64,000 nt of DNA from Turnera subulata (Eukaryota; Streptophyta; Magnoliopsida; Malpighiales; Passifloraceae): positions 1 to 64,000 of the forward strand of contig JAKUCV010005529.1 of the NCBI GenBank assembly GCA_028386065.3, in the 5' to 3' direction. The position numbers and the translations under genes are program-made. Position 1 is the first letter of the stretch. Each line of letters opens with the position of its first letter. Shown here in pieces: positions 22,685 to 34,573 of this stretch. The notes beneath the pieces were generated by a model. That model made no database searches. It was not told where the DNA came from and saw only the letters and a list, made by a program, of their open reading frames with translations.

Positions 22685-23352
22685 TTTTACAACGCAAAGT
22701 ACATGCCCTAATGCGGTTGTGTGTGTCTTGTATGTGTTAATAAACATTGTTGTAGTTATTTGTTGTTGTTTTTTTTTATGCTAGAAGAGTATCCCAGTCG
22801 ACTACCAGACTAATCTCTCCCCGTGGCTTGATGCGTCACCCTTGTGAGGTGGGACCACTACCAATAGCACAATTTCCATACACCCGCTTCCACCAGGACT
22901 CGAAACCTGGACCTTGGGGTTTAAGGGGAATGCAACACGCTTTAGCACTGCGACCAATGCTAATTGGTAGTTATTTGTTGTTTTTTAAGTTATGTTTGTA
23001 TCTGTGATGATGGTTTAAAGCACAACCGTAATTTGGGCAAGGTATATTAGCTGGAATACTTGAGGTTGTGGGCTACTAGTCCAAAGTGGAGACGTAAAGT
23101 ACCTGCCCTAGTGCGGTTGTGTGTGTGTTGTATGTGTTAATAAATATTGTTGCAGTTTTTTGTTGTTGTTTAAGCTATGTGTGTATCTGTGATGATTATT
23201 TGAACCACAACCGAAATTTGGGCAAGGTATATTAGCTAGAATACTTGAGGTTGCGGACTACTGGTCCAAAGTGGAGCTAGACTTCTGTACCACACGTCAC
23301 ACAGCAAAGTACCTGTCCTAATGCCGTTGTGTGTGTCTTGTATGTGTTAATA
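22685..23352 (+). repeat. Tandem repeat, unit about 205 bp, 2.3 copies, split by a SINE
   Basis: Units start 'aaagtacctgccctaatgcg' at about 22697, 23097 and 23305, run through 'ttgtatgtgttaataaa' and 'gggcaaggtatattagct', and end 'ccaaagtggag'. The first unit is interrupted by a SINE and its TSD; the third is truncated. The repeat lies just upstream of the CACTA transposase relic, and whether it belongs to that element is not clear. Confidence 0.8.
22768..22967 (-). mobile_element. tRNA-derived SINE (Au-like) with 15-bp TSD
   Basis: Read on the minus strand it has an A-box-like start ('ggtcgcagtgctaaagcg'), a B box ('ggtttcgagtcctgg') and a 3' part 'agattagtctggtagtcgac' ending in an A run (plus-strand T run). 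The 15-bp TSD tagttatttgttgtt flanks it at 22753-22767 and 22968-22982. The 3' sequence resembles the plant Au SINE style as I remember it. A related 3' fragment lies at 46135-46245. Confidence 0.85.
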
Positions 23353-23674
23353 ACCTTCTTTTCTATTTCCCACATGAGGATTTGGTATCAATATGCATGT
23401 TATTTGAACTAAAGAAGGTGAATACCTTGTTGAACAAGAACTTATAAACATCGTTCATTATATGGAAAGCATGATTAAAAGTAAAGTTTATTGCCTCAAA
23501 TCTTCAATTAGAAAGTTTATTAATTTGGTGGTGTTGCAGTTAATGTTGTCTACATGCTTTTTGACTACATGTTGTTTATATTTGCTTCTTTCTGTTTGTT
23601 GTACATGTATTACATATATCATCAAACATGATATTGTACATGAATATGAAATATATTAATTTGGTTTACAGATC

Positions 23675-26600
23675 ATGGACATTCGTAGTAGGCACAGTTG
23701 GATGTATGATAGTCTAATGCCTAATTGCAGTTGGTATTCTCCTGAGTTCATTAATCGTATAAATGAGTTTGTAGGTTTTGCTTGTAGCCAACAACAATTT
23801 AAGGCTAACAGACAACTTAGGTGCCCTTGCTCTAAAGATAGGAATACTAGGTTACTTGACCCTGATATGGTGCTTGTACATTTGATGAAATATGGGTTCA
23901 AAGAGAATTATTGGTATTGGACTGAACGTAGTGAGGTTAAACTAGTTAGTTGTGAAATGGGTGAAAATTTCAATAGTACTAGGCAGTGGGCTAATCACTT
24001 GCCTAACACTACATATGAGCAAATGGTTTATGATGTTGTACGTCCTTCAGAATTTGGAGGTGAGTTTTTTGACAATGTAGAATGAATTGATAATGTAGAA
24101 CCCCAACATGGTGAATCTGCCAAGTTTTTTTACACCCTAAATGTTGTTCGCCGCCCTTTGTACCCTAATTGCTCTACTTTTTCAGAACTATCCATGAGTG
24201 TCCAGCTTATGAGTCTGAAATCTGATTACAACTTACCACAGGATTGTATAGATAGAATCTGTGATGTCATAAAGAGAGATACACCGAAAGGTTGTGTGCC
24301 TAATAATTTTTATGAGACAAAGAAGCTGGTTAGGAAGTTAGGCCTAGAGTCCACTACATTTGATTGTTGCCAAGATGGGTGTATGTTGTATTACAAAGGG
24401 AATTCTGCATTGGCAGAATGTAAGTTCTGTGGTAAACCTAGATACAAACCACCTATTGAAGGAGGGAGGAGAAGTAAACTGGTTCTATGGAGGAGAATGC
24501 ATTATTTACCTTTAATCCCTAAACTTAAAAGGTTGTATGCTTCTGCTAGGACAACTGAAAGTATGAGATGGCATCATAATAATATGAGAGAACCAGGAGT
24601 CTTATGTCGTCCTTCTGATGGCGAGTCATGGGAACATTTTGATAGAACTTACCCTGATTTTGCATCTGAACCTAGGAATGTTAGACTTGGCTTGTGTGCT
24701 GATGGTTTCAATCTTTTCAATAACAATGGCAACCCTTTTTCTTCTTGCCCTGTGATTCTAACACCTTATAATTTGGTCCCATAAATGTGCATGGCAACCC
24801 CCTTCATATTTCTTTCATGCTTGATCCCTGGACCATCTAATCCAAAGTCTAGAATTGATGTGTATTTGCAACCCTTTATAGATGAACTTAAATTATTGTA
24901 GGAACATGGTGTCCAGACTTATGACATATCTAAAAAATAAAAATTTTCAGTTGAGGGCTGCACTTATATGGACAATCAATAATTATCCTGCATATGGCAT
25001 GCTGCTAGGGTGGAGCATGGCTGGTAGATTAGCCTGTGCTATTTGTATGGATAGAACAAAGGCATTTAGGCTGAAGTATGGGCGTAAGAGTTTCATTGTC
25101 ATCATCAATTTCTACCACTTGACCATGCATTTAGGAAAAACACATATGCATTTAGGAAGAATGTGGAAGAAACCTTAGCACCTCCTTGTAGGTTAGGTGG
25201 GGATGTAGTTTGTGAGCAGGTAGCATACTTTCCTAGGATAGTTGAAATATCATGTGATGCTTCAATTTTTTGGGGTTATGATGAGAGTCATCATTGGACT
25301 AAGAGGAGTATTTTTTTTACTTACCTTATTGGCATACCCTTTTGGTTTGGCATAATTTAGATGTTATGCACATTAAGAAGAATGTCTTTGACAATGTATT
25401 CCATACTGTCATGGATAACAAAGATAGAACCAAAGACAATCCAAATGCTATGCAAGATTCGGTGTTGCATTGTAGGCGTCATAAATTAGAGTTGCAAGAA
25501 TTACCCAATGGAAAATTTGGCAAACATAAGCTAAATTTTCATTAACATACCAGCAAAGAATAGATGTGGGGAATTGGGTAAAGGAGTTGAGACTCCCTGA
25601 TGGATATGCTTCAAATTTAGGTAGATGTGTGGATGGGAAAAATGCGAAATTGATTAGGATAAAAAGTCATGACTATCATGTATTTTTTTAAACGTTTGCT
25701 TCCCGTTGCATTTAGTGCATCGCCACAATCCATATGGAAGCCTTTGATAGAGTTAAGCATCTTCTTTTGAGATCTGTGTGCTACTGAATCGCATGAGGAT
25801 AAGTTGCAACAAATAGAGGCAAATATCCCAATCATTTTATGCAAATTAGAAAGGATATTCCCTCCAGTGTTTTTTTTACTCCATCGAACATTTACCAATA
25901 CACTTGGCATATGAGACAAGAATTGGAGGGCCTGCTCATTATAGGTAGATGTACCCATTTGAAAGGTAAATCCAAATTGTGAAGTTTATAAAATAGTTGT
26001 GACTTAGCTTGTTAAACACATTAACTTTAGTTTCTTTATCATTTTAGGTTCTTACATGACTTAAAGGATATGGTTAAAAACAAAGGCAGACTCGAAGGAT
26101 TCATTTGTGAGGCATTTTTGGTACTAGAGTCTTCATTTTTTTGTTCATTCTACTTTGAATCAGTCTACCAACAAGAATAAATAGAGTTTCAAGAAATGGG
26201 GACACTAGGTGCCCACTTCCAAAGCAGCCAAGTATCAAAAGTTTTGAGTGAATAGGACGACCTGATGGTTGTAAGGACACTCGTTACTTGACTGATGAAG
26301 AATATGTTGCATCATGCTTATATGTACTCATGAATTGTGATGAAGTAGTGCCATTTCTGAAGTACGTATTTCTACTCTTCGAGTAGGATTTTTGTCTTAG
26401 AAACCAATGATTCACAGTTGTCATTGTAATTACAACAACTCTTTTGTAGGATATATGAGCAAGAAATGCGTTTTCATTATCCAAATATCTCTGAAAAAGA
26501 TATTCAGTTGTCCATTGAGGAACATTTGTTACTTAGCTTGATGAATATGTAAGTAGTATCGTACTAGAAATTTTCCAATTAATTGAGATGTCTCAATTTT

Positions 26601-27255
26601 TGGACAATTTGTAAAAGCTAATGTTGATCTGTCTATGTTTAGGTATCCAATCCAGAAAACATGGTACAAGAGCAGCAACTCAGAGACTTGGTATGGGGTC
26701 TAAGTAAGAAAGTTTCAGTGTGGAAAAAGTACTATGTCAATGGGTATATTTTCCATACAAAGAAATGGTAGAGGATAGAAAAACTGATAATAGTGGAGTT
26801 TATCTAAAGGGTGAGGGGTCTAGTAAGTGTTTTGGTGTTTTGGAGGAAGTAGTGAGGCTAAGATACAGAAACAAAAATAGAGTAGTGTTGTTCAATTGTT
26901 TCTGGTTTGATTCTGTGTCTAAAAGGGATATAGGATGGATGAACAATGTGGGATCATAGAAATTAATCGACGTAGAAAATATCCTAAGTTTGATCTTTTC
27001 ATATTAGCTTGTCACGCATATCAGGTGTATTATATGCCTTATCCTCATGGAATAAGGGAGAAAGTAGATTGGAGGGTTGTTGTTAAGATAGGGCCTAGAA
27101 GTAGAATAAATAAAGATCACAACACCATTGTTGCATTTCAAGAATCTGAATTGGTAACTACTAGTAACATTGATATAGATGTTGAACCAGTTGGCCCATT
27201 ATTTGATTCTAATGTAAATTTTGAGGAGCTTGATGTTGATTGGAATCCAGTGTGA
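23675..27255 (+). pseudogene. CACTA TNP2-type transposase relic
   Basis: In order: a transposase-associated domain at 23675-24085 (RQLRCPCSKDRNTRLLD, then DMVLVHLMKYGF); the TNP2 core from 24158 (QLMSLKSDYNLP, CQDGCMLYYKGN, CKFCGKPRYK, GLCADGFNLF) through 25545 (HNLDVMHIKKNVFDN); a DUF4218-like stretch around 25700-26500; and a DUF4216-like stretch at 26720-27255 (RVVLFNCFWFDS, then KVDWRVVVKIGP). In-frame stops at 24083, 24782 and about 24897, plus frame changes near 24935, 25160 and 25340, break it, and another shift lies near 26935. It ends in an acidic Glu/Asp-rich tail to about 27393. In intact elements this protein is the DDE/D transposase acting at CACTA ends; here it is dead. Confidence 0.88.
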
Positions 27256-27558
27256 GAGCTTGACAATCAAGATGTAAAAGAAGAGGAGCAGGAGGAGGAA
27301 TGGGAAGATGTTGAGCATAAAACAGAAAGGAATGAAGAGGAGGAATGGGAAGATGATGAGGATGATGAAGAGTATGATAATGACTTGCATTAAAACGAAG
27401 ATGAGGGTTCAAATGATGATGATGGCATGCTGACTTGTAAATATTTATGATGTTTACTCACTTTTATTTCTATGCTTGGATGTTTTGTTGTTTATTTGAC
27501 ATTTTCCATAAAATGACTATGTTTTCACTTTCTGACCAAAATTGTTGCCTTATTTTAG

Positions 27559-29540
27559 ATGACTGGGAAGGGCAAGCAAAAGGTGAGGAGGGCTAAAAAA
27601 ATGAAGATTACAAAGAATGCAATGCCTCCTCCATCCCCACTGAAAGTGCCAACCCAAAGTAGTCACAACCTATCTGCATCCAATGATCATTCCAGACATA
27701 GTCCATCACCTTCCAATGCTAATACAGATTCACCATCAGTCACCAACTTTATGCCTATTCCTGCAGTTCAAATATCTCAAATTAGTTCTGCAGTAGTGCC
27801 ACAAGCTGCACAGCCTACTACACCAAATCCTCAACAAGTTGAAATTCCCCTAGTAACACCTGCAACACAACCTTCTACTGTGTAAAATGGCATGCTTTCA
27901 CCACAATCATCTGTCGGAAATGTTCAGGGTGCCATTTCAGGTCCAAAGATGATGAAATCTTGGTTGTAGGAGATGAGTAAGAATTTTTTGTGCTTAACTT
28001 CAATAATACATATCTTTTATTTCATTCTTTTTGTTTTAAATTTGTTCATTCTTTTCCATTTATTCTTCTTTATGTAGGTTTTTTCCTGATAAATCAAGCA
28101 TTTATGAAATTTATTAATGAAACAATCAAGGGTCAGTTCAGTGGTCCTTAGATTAGTTGGAAGAAAGTGCCAGAAAAAGAAAGGAACCAATGGTTTAAAA
28201 AATTTGGGGTATAACTACTATATTTCTCCAAATACAATGTGCTATCTTCGTTCATTACTAAGTGACTTACAATACTGTTTGTATTCTCCTTGATTAAATT
28301 TGTATTCAGACGGCATTTCATTGGCGTCCTCAAAATACACCTACTCTGCATAAAGTATTCCAGCATTGTGGATCAGTGGCGATGGCAAGTATGCTTTTAA
28401 GGTTTCGTAAAAAGCTACCAGGCTTGCATGAATGGGGGAATCAATATGGATGGAACTGAGGAGGTATTGGGAATCAGAAAAGTTTAAGTATCTGAGTGCA
28501 ACTAACAAGGCCAACCAGGCATCTGACTGTGGAGGTAAGGGATATCCAGTACATACCAGAGGGAGCATCACCCATTTTACACATAGACAGCGGCTGGTAT
28601 GGGTCTAATCTATTTCTTCATTATAATTTTCATGATAATGATAAATGCTGGTGGTTTTCATTACTATGTTTTATATTAACATCACTCATTACACCCTTTT
28701 TAGGCCAAGAAATTAGTGTATTATCCTAGTATTGCTGAAACATTCTACCATACCCATTTCATCAAACTGAAAAATAATAAGCGGGTAGTGGTCTATGAGA
28801 GAGCAAAGTCCACTCTTGTAAGTCAAATGCTTTGCATTACAATTGCTTCTGTTAACATATACTTAATCTATATAACTGATAAGGTTAATTATATGTATTG
28901 TTACAAGAATTGTCTAGACCACCAAATGGGCTACAAGAGGTTGATGTGTGGTTGGAAGCTGCTGGAGGCATGAAGAAAGGAAGAGCATATGGTCTTGCTG
29001 GTCAAGCTAGATGCCCTGTTCCTAGTTCTTCAGGTTCTTCCTCTTCTAGTGATTATTGGGAGAAGAAGTTTGAAGAGCAACTCAAGAAAACTGAGTTGAT
29101 GGAACAACAGCTGAGTAGTCGGAATGAATACATCAAGGAAACTAAATCAAGGTTAGAGCAAGTGGAAGCTTTGACATAGAAGATGCAATTCTCTTCTTCA
29201 GTGCAGTCTACTCAACTTCCTATAGAACCACAACAAGGTATTAACGATTTCAAGTATGACATGCTCCATACATGCTCTTTTTCGCAATCTTATATTTTGT
29301 TTAACGATTGTGCATTGCTTTATGAAGGTAATGATATCAATATGGATGAGGACAGCGATGATGATTCTACTGAGTATGAGACTGGTGGAGAAGAAGCTGA
29401 AAGCACTTCAGAAGGTACTTATGTTATTTGGACAGAAAGATGAGATAGATTATATTTATCATTTATTCATTTTGTTCAATCTTGCCTTTGAATATTTGTG
29501 AACTGATGTGTTTTTTTTTTAAATTGTTACAGAGGACTAG
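27559..29540 (+). pseudogene. CACTA second ORF, Transposase_24 (TNPA-like) relic
   Basis: It starts at ATG 27559 with a basic stretch (KGKQKVRRAKKMK) and a Pro/Ser/Gln-rich linker to 27885. It continues in pieces that resemble plant Transposase_24 proteins: ISWKKVPEKERNQWFKKF (about 28155), QLTRPTRHLTVEV (about 28498), FYHTHFIKLKNNKRVVVYER (about 28743) and DVWLEAAGGMKKGRAYGL (about 28941), followed by a coiled-coil-like stretch to about 29178 and an acidic C-terminus (29340-29412). A likely last intron (29414-29531) joins 'acttcagaag' to 'aggactag'. Stops and shifts break the frame. In intact elements this class of protein binds subterminal repeats. Confidence 0.7.
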
Positions 29541-29775
29541 TGTATGAGTGTTGCTGCAACCATAGAGAGAATGCTACAAGTAGGGGAGAGCAAAAATCCC
29601 GAACCGACTGTACTGACCCGATACCGACCGACATCGGGTCGGTAGCGGTCGGAAAATATGTGCCTAGAAGGGTGGTCGGCTCCGCTTCGAACCGCACCGC
29701 AGGCAAGGCGGTATGAGGGGTTGAAGGTGTCGGTCGGTATATCGGTAGCCGACCCGGCCGCGGTTGAACCCTAGG

Positions 29776-29783
29776 GTATAAAT
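29776..29783 (+). promoter_or_regulatory. TATA box of the hAT transposase
   Basis: TATAAATA lies just inside the left subterminal repeat block and is followed at about 40 bases by a CT-rich leader starting 'aaaaccctaaatcc'. Confidence 0.55.
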
Positions 29784-30074
29784 ACTAACTTATACATTTC
29801 CATTTCCAGACTAACACAAAAAACCCTAAATCCATTTCCTCTCTCGACTACTCGACACCAGCCGCCCCTCCCTCCTCACTCTCTCTCTCTCTCAACATCT
29901 GTAAACCCTAATCCCCTTCTTTCGACCATCTGCTCTCCTCCCAGGCTCCCACCTCTCTCTCAAAATCATCTCCGTCTGCCACAACAAGCAAAGGAGCGAG
30001 ATCCATCCCGTCGCCTTCCATCGTCTTCGCCCCCCGTCGCCTTCAATCGCCCCCTTAAGTCAACCCCCAAGGTG

Positions 30075-30510
30075 TGTTTGTTTCTTTTTCTTTTCTCCTT
30101 CTTCGATTTCTTCTTCTCCACCCTCTCTCTGTCGATTTCTGTTAAGAAATAGAAAACACCCAATTCAAAACCCTAATTCTTCAAACTTTCAATTAACTTT
30201 TAATTCGAGTTTAATTAATAACATAAATACTAATTTCCCTCATTCTCTTGTATTTTACAGGTTAAAAGGCTTCGTGTTTGCGATTTGAAAGGATTTGAAG
30301 GGAATTAAGGGATCGGCAAAGGTCTTTTCTCTTCTCCATTTTCAATTTCTTCTTCTCCATCCTCTCTCTGTCGATTTCTGTGAAGGAATAGAAAACCCCC
30401 AATTCAAAACCCTAATTCTTCAAACTATCAATTAACTTTTAATTTGAGTTTAATTAATAAAATAAATACTAATTTCCCTCCTTCTCTTGTATTTTGCAGA
30501 TTGTTTCTTC
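30075..30510 (+). repeat. Tandem duplication in the hAT leader
   Basis: About 180 bp at 30080-30261 ('ctctctgtcgatttctg' to 'gtattttacag') recurs at 30325-30500 ('ctctctgtcgatttctg' to 'gtattttgcag') with about 90 percent identity by eye. Each copy ends in a good 3' splice site, so the leader probably has two successive introns, or a choice of acceptors. Confidence 0.8.
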
Positions 30511-31686
30511 AAGAAACAGGGATCAGCTAGCGAGGACTCCTGCTTCCCCATCATCGACGATGATTGGAAATTGGTTAGTGAAAGATAATGTTCTTGCTTC
30601 TAGTGATTTATTTTCTGGGTTTTCATTTTCGTTTCTGTACTTTGCTTCTTTTGAATGAGCTGTATTAGCAAAGTAGAAGAGTGGGGAATGATTCAAGTTG
30701 TTTTTTTGTTATTGTAGGTTGGTCTAGTTGGTTTATCAAATGCAATTATGTTCCAATCATATTTCGTATTTCTTTTCCTTTCACACTGCCCGAGTTGTGT
30801 AATGCCTTAGAAATGTTCCTTACGGCTCTCTGTTTTTCAGGTGAGCTTGATGAACGGACTGTCAAGAGGAGTCATTGAAGCCTTTCAAAAGTGTTTAAAT
30901 CGAGTATAATCTACACTTGTGAATAGGTTTGCCTTCTTAATCTTATACACAGTACTCAGAAACCTATAAATAAGTAGTAGATGTATTAGGATAGCTTCTT
31001 CTACTACCACCATTTTTGCAGTTGGCTTACTTCAATCAGCTGTTGATGGTTTTTGTTTTTGTTTATAGAGTTTGGTGTCGTGTATTATGTACAAAATTAT
31101 GCAATGCTCTTTTTTATAGAGTTTGGTGTTGTGTATTTGTTTTTGTTTATAGAGTTTGGTGTTGTTTTTCTCATAAACTATGTATCTTTCAAGAAGTTTG
31201 TGCTCACTGCTACATGAGACAGATTCTGCTAAGTGTGTAAAAATTGATGAGTTAGTGTCCATAAGGGGATTTAGCTATTTATGCAGCAAAATATTGCATC
31301 TGTACTTCACGCTTGTAGCATTTTGCTGAACCTCCAGTCTTCATTAAGTTGTTTTTTATGTACCATATGCCATCTGTTTCCTTTTTTCCTCATTTGACAT
31401 GGAATAGTTTAATTATTCAGGCACATCTGTTTCTTTTTTTTCTTCTTTAACTTCTGAACATTTTGGTTTTTAATTTTCTGTTGTGATGTGATCATTTTTT
31501 TTGTTGCTTCATCCCTTTCTTTTTCCTATTTGAGGTTATTCTTTTCAGTTCCATAAAGATTGATAAAGATGATAACAGTTTGGGTGCTAACTGTTAGATT
31601 ATATAAACATGTGCTTGGATTGAATTCTGATTTCTTTCTTAATTCTTACTATAAAACTTTCATGTACTGTAGGTTTAACAAATCTA

Positions 31687-33956
31687 ATGGCTACACCTAA
31701 TGAGATGCAAGTTCAACCTCCATTGCCATCCATTGGAGCTAAAGTAGCTCAAGGCAATGAAGGTCAAACTAATGTGGCAGCAAAGAAGGAGAACACAAAT
31801 GCAGTGCAGCCTCCCAATCCCAAAAGATCGAGAGTGTGGGAGCACTTCATGAAGTGTGAAACTGATGATGGCGAGGTGATAGCGAAATACCTGCGATGTG
31901 CGCATCAATTTAAAGCTCATCCAAAGAGGAATGGTACATCTGGTATGTTGGGCCACTTAGAAAGATGTTTGAAGAATACTTTTCTTGATGAATGCCATCA
32001 AACTGTTTTAGTCAATAAAGTAGGGGATGATGGAAAGACATCTTTAGCTGCACATAAGTGTGATCAGGATGCAATTAGGAAAACACTTGCTCGAATGATA
32101 GTTGTAGATGAATTACCTTTCAGATTTGTAGAGGGTAAGGGGTTTCAGCAATTGATGTCAGTTTCTTGTCCTAGGTTTAGGATTCCATCTAGATGGACAG
32201 TGTCTAGAGATTGCTTGCAACTTTACCTAGATGAGAAGAAAGTCTTAAAGTCATATCTGAAAGCTAATTGTGATAGAGTTAGCCTCACAACTGATACTTG
32301 GACATCAATCCAGCGCATTAATTACATGTGCTTGACTGCACATTTCATTGATAGGAAATGGAAATTGAAAAAAATGATTCTGAATTTTTGTCCCATTACT
32401 AGTCATAGGGGGGAGAAAATTGTTGCTGCTGTTGAAAGGTGTTTAACTCAGTGGGGAATTAATGGTGTGTTTACTGTGACAGTAGATAATGCATCATCAA
32501 ATGATAAGGAATTAGAGGGTTCGCAAAAGAGGTTAAGCAAGTGTAAAGAAAGCATTTTAGAAGGTAGATACATGCATATGAGGTGTATGGCTCACATAAT
32601 TAATTTGATTGTTAATGATGGACTGAAAGCAGCAGGAAAGTCTGTTTATAGGGTTCGTAGGGTTGTCAGATATGTGAGAGCATCTCCGGCAAGGTTAGAC
32701 AAGTTTAGGGAGTGTGTCAAGATTGAGAAATTATCATCAAAGGCTTTGCTGTCATTAGATGTCCCAACTAGGTGGAATTCAACCTACATGATGTTAGAAA
32801 CTGCATGCAAGTTGATTGTGTTTTTGATAGATATCCTGATGTAGATGACAATTTTAGGGATGAAATGGAATCTGCTGAGAAAAATATAGCTGTTGATTGG
32901 CCTGGATTACCCACTGTTGATGATTGGGTTAGAGTTAGAAAGTTGTGCAAGTGTCTCAAAATTTTTTGCAATCTGACCAAATTTGTTTCGGGTTCGTCTT
33001 ACATCACTTGCAATGCTTTTTTTTATGCAATCAATTCTGTGTACGAACTGTTAAACTCCTGGGCAGCAAGTCATGATCTTGAATTGAGTGTCATGGCACA
33101 AAACATGCTAGTGAAATTTGAAAAGTATTGGGGGGAGTTAGAGCAATTTAATATGGTAACTTTTATTGTTGCCATACTTGACCCGAGGTTTAAGTTCAAG
33201 TATGTCGAGTTCTCTTTGAAAAATACATATGGTGAAGTTGTTGGAAGTAGGATGTGGGATAAGATAAGGCATGCAACCTTTGGGTTGTTTGATGCTTATG
33301 GTCATTCCCTATTCCCTCAATCTTTTGGAGTCCAACAACCGATTCAGCCTCAACAACCAAGCTCAAGTGCTGTTGGTGATGATGGTGAACAAGATGGTGA
33401 AGATGCTGATGGGCTCGGGAGATTATTATCAAAGAGGATATCAATGTTCCAGAGGTTGGAAGGTGCTGATGGAGAAAACAAAACAGAATTGGATAGGTAT
33501 ATAGGGGAAGCTACTGAGTCATATGTTAAAGATTTTGATGTATTGTCATGCTGGAAGGTCAATGCACCACGATTTCCAATACTATCAGCAATGGCTCGTG
33601 ATGTGCTTGCTGTCCCCATCTCGGCTGTTGCATCAGAATCTGCATTTAGTACCGGTGGCAGAATTCTTGATGCTTTTAGGAGTTCTTTGACTCCTAAGAT
33701 TGTGCAACGCCTTATTTGTGCTCAAGATTGGATGCAAGCAGGAGCACCAGACTACCATTCCGAATTGGGGGAGAGTGAAGTAGATGTTGAGAAGCTCGAA
33801 AATGGTATTTTACTTCTCTATTCTTCATGTTTTTTGCACCAAGTTTGGTTGTTCTTCATTTCCTTTCATTATTTCAGTTTAGTTACTTACCACTAACATC
33901 CATTTTTTTTTTCAGAACTGGCCGATCTATGTATAGAACCAGCTATTGAAGTTTGA
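31687..33956 (+). pseudogene. hAT transposase (BED finger + hAT dimerisation), one frameshift
   Basis: It encodes an Ac/RICESLEEPER-type transposase that would act at the 29581 and 34565 ends. ATG 31687 follows a probable leader acceptor ('gtactgtag', 31665-31673). Residues about 49-94 form the BED zinc finger (VWEHFMKC to HLERC), but where the family has CxxC this protein has YLRC, so the first Cys is a Tyr. Next come the catalytic-core blocks (LTTDTWTS, TVDNASSND, RCMAHIINL, DVPTRWNSTYMML). At 32811-32813 one base is missing and the frame moves. It then continues to the C-terminal dimerisation block (FPILSAMARDVLAVPISAVA, SAFSTGGRIL). A last intron (33805-33915) joins to ELADLCIEPAIEV and stop 33954-33956. 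Without the single-base gap the length is about 719 residues, normal for the family. A sequencing error at that base cannot be excluded. Confidence 0.93.
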
Positions 33957-34573
33957 TGGAATTCCAATATGTTTTTCCAGTTATGTAAATGGTGGTTTTG
34001 TGATCTTCTTGTCCCTGTTTTCCAATTCTGGTTTGCTCAATATTTTTACAATCTGGCAGGAGTTGGAAAGGAACTTGATAGGAATTGGAAAGGAACTTGG
34101 CTGGATTTTTGGGTTGACAACTTGGCTGAATTTTTTTGTATACATCCTTTAGTTTTATCAGATTAAAGGCCAACAGTTTTCTTTTGGATTGAAGAGACTT
34201 CTTTTGATATCATAGGCTCTTCAATCATGATTGTATTTAAGTAAGAATTTTGGCTTTCAAACAATCATTATAATGATGTATTTAAGTATTGTTAAGTAAT
34301 TTGTGAATGCTTTTGATTGTTTCTGTAATTCCTCGTCAAATGTCAAAGTATTTTGTGAATCCTTGAATGTTTCTGGAATGTTGGGGTTTTCGGCTCGGCA
34401 TGGTCGGTATGCCTACCGTATCGATCGGTATATCGTCGATAGTGGGAGTATGTCGGTGCGGTACAAGCCGATCGGTATATGGTCGGTATAAGAGTAGTGG
34501 CAGTACCGACATACCGACACAAAAATCGGTACGGTATGCCGAACCGTACCGTTTGCTCAGCCCTAGCTACAAG

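Larger units (their letters stand above)
29581..34565 (+). mobile_element. hAT transposon, nearly intact, perfect 8-bp TSD
   Basis: The TSD GCTACAAG lies at 29573-29580 and 34566-34573. Terminal inverted repeats: left TAGGGGAGAGCAAA, right (complemented) TAGGGCTGAGCAAA. Both subterminal regions (29600-29770 and 34390-34555) are dense in 'accgac', 'cggtcgg' and 'ggtatgcc' type motifs, the likely transposase-binding region. A TATA box, an intron-containing leader and a full-length transposase lie between. The element sits inside the CACTA, so it inserted later. Confidence 0.95.
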
